In this document: positions 59,604 to 64,000 of the stretch, one piece after another
How positions within the stretch are numbered: the stretch's first letter is position 1
How the letters are laid out: each line of letters starts with the position of its first letter
Source of the DNA: CAWUKT01 sp963923035
GTDB lineage: Bacteria > Bacteroidota > Bacteroidia > J057 > JADKCL01
Assembly (NCBI GenBank): GCA_963923035.1
Contig: CAWUKT010000002.1
Coordinates: forward strand, 62,001 to 126,000
Direction: 5' to 3'
Length of the DNA: 64,000 bases
Made by a program: the position numbers and the translations under genes
Notes under the pieces: generated by a model
Seen by the model: the letters and a program-made list of their open reading frames with translations, nothing else
Databases searched by the model: none
Told to the model about the DNA's origin: nothing

Positions 59604-60458
59604 TTACAGCAGCCGCATATTGTCAATGAGGCGGGCGGGGCCACAAAACGCCGCGATCAGGCCGACCGGATCGTCTTCGGGCTGCAGGGTCTCGAGCAAA
59701 CGCAGGTCCTGGCCACTCCGCACCTCGAAATAATCCAATTTGATGATGGGGTAGGCTGCCAATAGCTCCTGCACGATCCGGGACAGGTCGGCGGTGGACG
59801 CTCCCGCCTGGCTCGCGGCCTTGGCTTGGGTCAGGGCCTGGAACAAAAAGCGGGCCTGCTGTCGCTCCTCTTCGTTCAGGTAGCGGTTGCGGCTGCTCAT
59901 GGCGAGGCCGTCGGGTTCCCGCACGATGGGGCATTCGACGATGGTGAGGGGGAAAAAGAGCTCCCGAACCAAGGTTTTAAGAATGGTGATCTGCTGGAAA
60001 TCCTTGAGGCCGAAATAGGCGCGGGTGGGTTGGACAATGTTGAACAGCTTGCTGACGACCTGGAGGACGCCGTTGAAGTGGCCGGGGCGCTTGGCGCCGT
60101 CCATGATGCGGTCGAGTGACCGCAATCCCAACTGCACTTCGAAGGTCGAGCGGCCTTCGGGGTACATCACGGCCTCAGTGGGCGTGAAGACGTGGGTGAC
60201 GCCGCGGCTGCGGCAGAGTTCCAGGTCCGCTTCCAGGGTCCGCGGATAGGTGTCGAGGTCCTCACCGGGTCCGAACTGGGTCGGATTGACAAAGATCGTG
60301 GCCACCGTATGGTCATTGTCGGCGACACTTGCCTCCATCAGAGACGCATGTCCATTGTGAAGCGCCCCCATCGTCGGGACCAATCCCACAGATTGGCCCA
60401 AACGGTAGATACCGGACAATTCGGAACGAAGGTCCTCAATTTGCTGGAAAACATGCAT
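59604..60458 (-). CDS. panC: Pantoate-beta-alanine ligase
   Basis: The protein has 284 residues from the ATG at 60458 (MHVFQQIEDLRSEL); an ATG five codons upstream is also possible. It has GLVPTMGALHNGHASLMEAS with the HxGH nucleotide motif, VNPTQFGPGEDLDTYPRTLE, RAYFGLKDFQQITIL and GLAMSSRNRYL (KMSKS-equivalent). It forms pantothenate, the CoA precursor, from pantoate and beta-alanine with ATP. It is divergent from the glycogen-synthase-like gene. Confidence 0.95.
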   Translation of the reverse strand: MHVFQQIEDLRSELSGIYRLGQSVGLVPTMGALHNGHASLMEASVADNDHTVATIFVNPTQFGPGEDLDTYPRTLEADLELCRSRGVTHVFTPTEAVMYPEGRSTFEVQLGLRSLDRIMDGAKRPGHFNGVLQVVSKLFNIVQPTRAYFGLKDFQQITILKTLVRELFFPLTIVECPIVREPDGLAMSSRNRYLNEEERQQARFLFQALTQAKAASQAGASTADLSRIVQELLAAYPIIKLDYFEVRSGQDLRLLETLQPEDDPVGLIAAFCGPARLIDNMRLL

Positions 60459-60516
60459 GGTGGAATCGATCAAGTGTCGAATGAAGGGTATAAGGCGGTA
60501 ATATAACGAAGGGTTT

Positions 60517-60548
60517 TTTGTCCCTGCAAGTTTTTTTGTGTATTTTTG
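60517..60548 (+). promoter_or_regulatory. Promoter of the glycogen synthase-like gene
   Basis: TTTG (60517-60520) and TATTTTTG (60541-60548) are separated by exactly 20 bases, an exact match to the Bacteroidota consensus. The ATG at 60610 is about 55 bases after the expected start of transcription. Confidence 0.75.
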
Positions 60549-60609
60549 CGTCGTTTAATGAGACTATATACACAACGTTCTCATTGTTTTAATATAAGTG
60601 TACTTTTGT

Positions 60610-61428
60610 ATGAGTGAGAAGTTGAGAATCCTTTACGTGACCACAGAGATTGATCCCTTCCTGAAAATCTCGACTGCAGCAGAATTTATTCGCCTACTCC
60701 CCCAAAAACTGCAGGAAAAAGGCCACGAAATCCGAATCCTTATGCCCAAGTTTGGTGTGATCAACGAGCGTCGGAACCGACTCCACGAAGTCGTTCGCTT
60801 GTCTGGCATCAACATTCGGGTGGGAGAAGAGGAAAAGCCCCTGACCATCAAAGTGGCGTCGATCCCGAATGCCAAGTTGCAGGTCTATTTCCTCGACAAT
60901 GAAGACTATTTCCAGCGCAAATCGGTCCTGACCGATCCGGAAAATAATGCTTTCTACGAAGACAACGACGAACGTGCAATCTTCTTCTGCAAGGGCGTCA
61001 TTGAAACCGTCAAGAAGCTCGGCTGGCAGCCCGATATCATCCACTGCCACGACTGGATGACCGGATTTATTCCGCTGTACCTCCGGACCCACTACCGGGA
61101 AGACCCCATGTTCAAGAACACCAAGGTGGTCTTTACCCTCTACAACAACGATTTCGAATCTCCCCTCTCGGCCGATTTCCTCGCCAAGACCAATATTGAA
61201 AATATTGCCAAGGCATCCGAGACTGGATTTTCTGAAAACAGCTACGAAGGTGTCTGCAAGGGCGCCATTGAACTCGCAGACGTCGCAACCAAGGGAAGTG
61301 AGAAAATAAATTCCTCCCTGGAAGCGTTTATGGAAAGTACGCAGGAGGACAAGTTCTTCTTTGACTCCGAAGACCGTGATGGCTTTGTTGAAAGCTACCA
61401 CAAACTGTACACCACCATATTAAATTGA
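60610..61428 (+). CDS. Short glycogen/starch synthase-like protein (GT5 N-terminal domain only)
   Basis: The protein has 272 residues from the ATG at 60610 (MSEKLRILYVTTEIDPFLKI). It matches the N-terminal half of GT5 glycogen synthases: EFIRLLPQKLQEKGHEIRIL, MPKFGVINERR, PDIIHCHDWMTGFIPLYLRT. The C-terminal GT-B domain is missing and the usual KxGGLxDV substrate loop reads KISTAAEF. Short forms of this type, located between panC and a DUF4270 gene, recur in Bacteroidota, so this is not a recent truncation. Catalysis on ADP-glucose is doubtful. Confidence 0.82.
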   Translation: MSEKLRILYVTTEIDPFLKISTAAEFIRLLPQKLQEKGHEIRILMPKFGVINERRNRLHEVVRLSGINIRVGEEEKPLTIKVASIPNAKLQVYFLDNEDYFQRKSVLTDPENNAFYEDNDERAIFFCKGVIETVKKLGWQPDIIHCHDWMTGFIPLYLRTHYREDPMFKNTKVVFTLYNNDFESPLSADFLAKTNIENIAKASETGFSENSYEGVCKGAIELADVATKGSEKINSSLEAFMESTQEDKFFFDSEDRDGFVESYHKLYTTILN

Positions 61429-61435
61429 GCTTTCA

Positions 61436-62743
61436 TTGAAAAGGACAATACGCGCATGGCTGTTGGCGATTCCGGTCGCGACAGCCATGCTCATTTTCAC
61501 CGCTTGCACGCCTCCGAATGACGTTGGCTCCGACGTTTTGCCCGATGATGACTTCATCTCCGGCAATTTCGTGGATACATTCACGATCCGAATGACCACC
61601 CTCCAAATCGATACGATGCGGTCTTACCTGGCCGCCCGGACCATGCTTGGCAACTATGTAGACCCTGAACTGGGTCATATTTTTGCCGAAACCTACCTCC
61701 AGCCCCGTATCCTCAGCTCCAATGTCATCTTCAGTGACCAGCCCCAGTTCCTCGAACTGGATTCCATTGTCCTTCGACTGGACCTGACCGGGTTTTACGG
61801 ACGCTTCGACAATCCCCTCGAACTGGAAGTCTTCGAAGTGACCGAGAGCTTCCCGACGGATGTCGCCCCGAATACCCAGTCCGTCCTGGCCTTCGACGAT
61901 TCCTACGACTACGCCAATGGTCGCGTCCTGGACTTCTCCGGCCTGGCTTCATTCCTCGACTTTGTGAGCATTCGCCTCGATGATTCCCTGGGCCGCAAGC
62001 TGCTGTTTGCCCCCGAAGATTCCCTGATCAACAATACCGTCTTTACCGAGTATTTCAAGGGTTTGATCATCCGGACCAAGCCCATCAACCAAAGTCTATC
62101 CCGGGAATCGGGCGGTGTATTTTACATCAACCCGTCCACCGACAACTCCATCCTGACCATGTTCTACAAGGACTCGACGGTCGCGGATGACTTCAGCTTT
62201 GACATTTCCAGCGTCTCCAATTACTATACCCGCCTGGAGCGGACCGATGTGACCGGCCGTCTGCTGGACATGATCACCCAGCCCGGAACGGATCCCGAAT
62301 CAGTGCCGTACAGCGTCATCCAGGCCGGCGGAACCCACAAAGTCTTTGTGGACATTCCGGGCATTCCTTCTCTGGAAGGAAAAGCCATCAACCGCGCCGA
62401 ACTGATTCTGCCGGTTGATACCACTTTCTTTGGCGGAGACGACCGTTATGCACCTCCTCCCGGGGTGATTGTGTACGTGGCCAATGAAGACGGAACCGAG
62501 GAATTTGATTTGTCCCAAATCGCCACCACGGCTTCCTTCAACCCGACCACCAACCAGTACAATATCACCCTGACGAACAATATCCAAACGATACTGGCCG
62601 GCCGTCTGCCTGCCAATGGATTCATCATTGTTCCGGCGGATGGAACCACAACCCTGAACCGCGCAATCCTCGCCGGACCGGGCCATCCGTTCCTGGAACC
62701 CAAGTTTAGAGTCGTCTACACCGACTTGCCGACTGGTGGATAA
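61436..62743 (+). CDS. DUF4270 family lipoprotein
   Basis: The 435-residue protein starts at TTG 61436, 7 bases after the previous stop. No in-frame ATG precedes the signal sequence, RTIRAWLLAIPVATAMLI with lipobox FTAC. The mature part is beta-rich with the DUF4270 pattern: DVGSDVLPDDDFISGNFVDT, ARTMLGNYVDPELGHIFAET, QFLELDSIVLRLDL and NRAELILPVDTTFF. It is predicted to be an envelope lipoprotein of unknown function. It is tightly linked to the glycogen-synthase-like gene and precedes glmS. Confidence 0.88.
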   Translation: MKRTIRAWLLAIPVATAMLIFTACTPPNDVGSDVLPDDDFISGNFVDTFTIRMTTLQIDTMRSYLAARTMLGNYVDPELGHIFAETYLQPRILSSNVIFSDQPQFLELDSIVLRLDLTGFYGRFDNPLELEVFEVTESFPTDVAPNTQSVLAFDDSYDYANGRVLDFSGLASFLDFVSIRLDDSLGRKLLFAPEDSLINNTVFTEYFKGLIIRTKPINQSLSRESGGVFYINPSTDNSILTMFYKDSTVADDFSFDISSVSNYYTRLERTDVTGRLLDMITQPGTDPESVPYSVIQAGGTHKVFVDIPGIPSLEGKAINRAELILPVDTTFFGGDDRYAPPPGVIVYVANEDGTEEFDLSQIATTASFNPTTNQYNITLTNNIQTILAGRLPANGFIIVPADGTTTLNRAILAGPGHPFLEPKFRVVYTDLPTGG

Positions 62744-62783
62744 CCACCCTTTGTGTAATTGACATTTAACGTATAATTGCCTT

Positions 62784-64000
62784 ATGTGCGGAATTGTAGG
62801 CTACATTGGCAAACGGGATGCATACCCGATCATCATCAACGGTCTCAAGCGCCTGGAATACCGGGGCTATGATTCGGCCGGGGTTGCCTTACTCAATGGC
62901 GACCTGAATATCTTCAAGATCAAGGGCAAGGTCAAAGACCTCGAAGACCACGTCACCGAGGACTTCTCCAATGTCCACCTTGATGGTGTGATCGGCATGG
63001 GCCATACCCGCTGGGCCACCCACGGTGCCCCCAACAACGTCAACGCCCACCCCCACCTTTCCGAATCCGAAAACTTCGCCCTGATCCACAACGGGATCAT
63101 CGAAAACTATGCTTCCATCAAAAAGAAGCTCGTTTCCCGTGGCTATACCTTTCGGAGCGAAACCGATACCGAAGTCCTTGTCAACCTGATCGACGACATC
63201 TATACCAATTCCAAGGTCAGCGCCGAAGAAGCGGTTCGCCTGGCCCTGAACAAGGTCGTCGGCGCGTACGGCATCGTGGTCATTTGCAAACACGAGCCGC
63301 AGCAGTTGATCGTGGCACGGAAAGGCAGCCCGATTGTGATTGGGATCGGGGAAAATGAATACTTCGTCGCTTCAGATGCGACGCCTTTTATTGAGTTCAC
63401 CAAGGAAGTCATCTACCTGAACGACGAGGAAGTGGCTGTCATTCGCCCGAATGTCATTGTGATCAAGGACATTCAGAATGTCGAGAAGACGCCCCACGTC
63501 GAGACGCTGGAGATGGAATTGGAGGAGTTGGAAAAAGGCGGGTACGAGCATTTCATGCTCAAAGAAATCATGGAGCAGCCCCGCTCCATCGCGGATAGCA
63601 TCCGTGGACGCCTGAATCTCAAGACCCACGAGGTGAACTTGGGCGGTCTCGTGGATGTGCGCGAAAAGCTCCGCAAGGCGCGTCGCTTCATCTTCGTGGC
63701 CTGTGGCACCAGCTGGCACGCCGGATTGGTGGCCGAGTACCTCTTCGAAGAGTACGCGCGCGTGCCCGTCGAAGTGGAATACGCCTCCGAATTCCGCTAC
63801 CGAAACCCCGTCATCTTTGAGGACGATATTGTGATCGCCATCAGTCAGAGCGGGGAAACCGCCGACACCCTGGCGGCGATTAAATTGGCGAAGGAAAAGG
63901 GCGCAACGGTGCTCGGGGTCTGCAACGTGGTGGGTTCTACCATCGCGCGGGAAACGGAAGCGGGCGTCTACCTGCACGCCGGCCCGGAAATTGGGGTGGC
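62784..64000 (+). CDS. glmS: Glutamine-fructose-6-phosphate aminotransferase (3-prime end beyond window)
   Basis: The frame from ATG 62784 stays open to the last base of the window, giving 405 complete codons of a protein usually about 610 long. The catalytic cysteine is residue 2 (MCGIVGYIGKRDAYP). The glutaminase domain continues with RLEYRGYDSAGVALL, GHTRWATHGAPNNVNAHPHL and HNGIIENY. The SIS isomerase domain begins with FMLKEIMEQPRSI, IFVACGTSWHAGLVAEY and IVIAISQSGETADTL. It makes glucosamine 6-phosphate for peptidoglycan and LPS. It follows the DUF4270 gene after 40 bases. Confidence 0.95.
   Translation, partial: MCGIVGYIGKRDAYPIIINGLKRLEYRGYDSAGVALLNGDLNIFKIKGKVKDLEDHVTEDFSNVHLDGVIGMGHTRWATHGAPNNVNAHPHLSESENFALIHNGIIENYASIKKKLVSRGYTFRSETDTEVLVNLIDDIYTNSKVSAEEAVRLALNKVVGAYGIVVICKHEPQQLIVARKGSPIVIGIGENEYFVASDATPFIEFTKEVIYLNDEEVAVIRPNVIVIKDIQNVEKTPHVETLEMELEELEKGGYEHFMLKEIMEQPRSIADSIRGRLNLKTHEVNLGGLVDVREKLRKARRFIFVACGTSWHAGLVAEYLFEEYARVPVEVEYASEFRYRNPVIFEDDIVIAISQSGETADTLAAIKLAKEKGATVLGVCNVVGSTIARETEAGVYLHAGPEIGV

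Noticed and set aside
1..64000. CRISPR arrays, insertion sequences, rRNA and tRNA genes
   Set aside because: No regularly spaced repeats, transposase-like frames, or rRNA/tRNA sequence patterns were seen on reading the window.

Overview
The window is a 64-kb chromosomal segment of a Bacteroidota bacterium, most likely from the Saprospiria/Chitinophagia side of the phylum (the class is inference). Evidence: two-component pairs of LytS/LytTR type, a type III glutamine synthetase, a carboxypeptidase-regulatory-domain beta-barrel receptor, DUF4270 and DUF6263 lipoproteins, a protein with a type IX secretion-like C-terminal tail, a fused B12 mutase (IcmF), and promoters of the TTTG-N20-TAnnTTTG type. 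Coding density is high and GC-rich, with housekeeping rather than accessory content. I see no rRNA, tRNA, CRISPR array, insertion sequence or prophage block.

Layout. 1-9.6 kb: end of a membrane protein, an outer-membrane receptor, an AlbA_2 regulator and a tight RND efflux operon (adaptor, pump, TolC). 9.7-15.7 kb: lpdA, thiG, an ADP-ribosylglycohydrolase, an outer-membrane protein, and a PLP-dependent C-S lyase divergent from an Lrp-type regulator. 15.7-23.7 kb: a phasin-like protein, an esterase, anmK, apaG, an OsmC protein, an unknown helical protein, DUF2797, a DUF6263 lipoprotein and an APS reductase. 23.7-30.4 kb: a LytS/LytTR operon with a coupled 64-aa ORF, an outer-membrane protein, a thioredoxin-like protein, MATE plus a 108-aa ORF, and DUF3800. 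30.6-34.1 kb: an overlapping operon of lipoprotein, FAH-family enzyme, M23 peptidase and peroxiredoxin. 35-44.4 kb: glutamine synthetase III, two surface proteins, icmF and a TPR membrane protein. 44.6-53.3 kb: dxs, rpiB, M28 peptidase, MerC, HAD phosphatase, thiD, an orphan LytTR and a lipoprotein. 53.4-64 kb: nrdA/nrdB, an M50 protease, a truncated adenylate-forming enzyme, and the panC / glycogen synthase-like / DUF4270 / glmS block, with glmS cut by the window end.

The most unusual content is below the size of ordinary gene calls. Between the peroxiredoxin and glutamine synthetase III genes, three tiny genes on the minus strand (34189-34278, 34496-34576, 34624-34710) encode 29-, 26- and 28-residue single-span peptides. 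Two share a TGLAIL core and an RxxRR tail. They are framed by intrinsic terminators, and the first has an exact TTTG-N20-TACATTTG promoter. A fourth candidate (23762-23827, 21 residues) sits in its own transcription unit between the LytTR regulator and the APS reductase gene, with a palindrome filling its promoter spacer. These look like an undescribed family of membrane micropeptides; their function is unknown. Other items worth attention are an intact but truncated acyl-CoA-synthetase-like protein without its ATP-binding loop, a short glycogen-synthase-like protein without the usual substrate loop, and a metal-regulator-like palindrome on the merC promoter.
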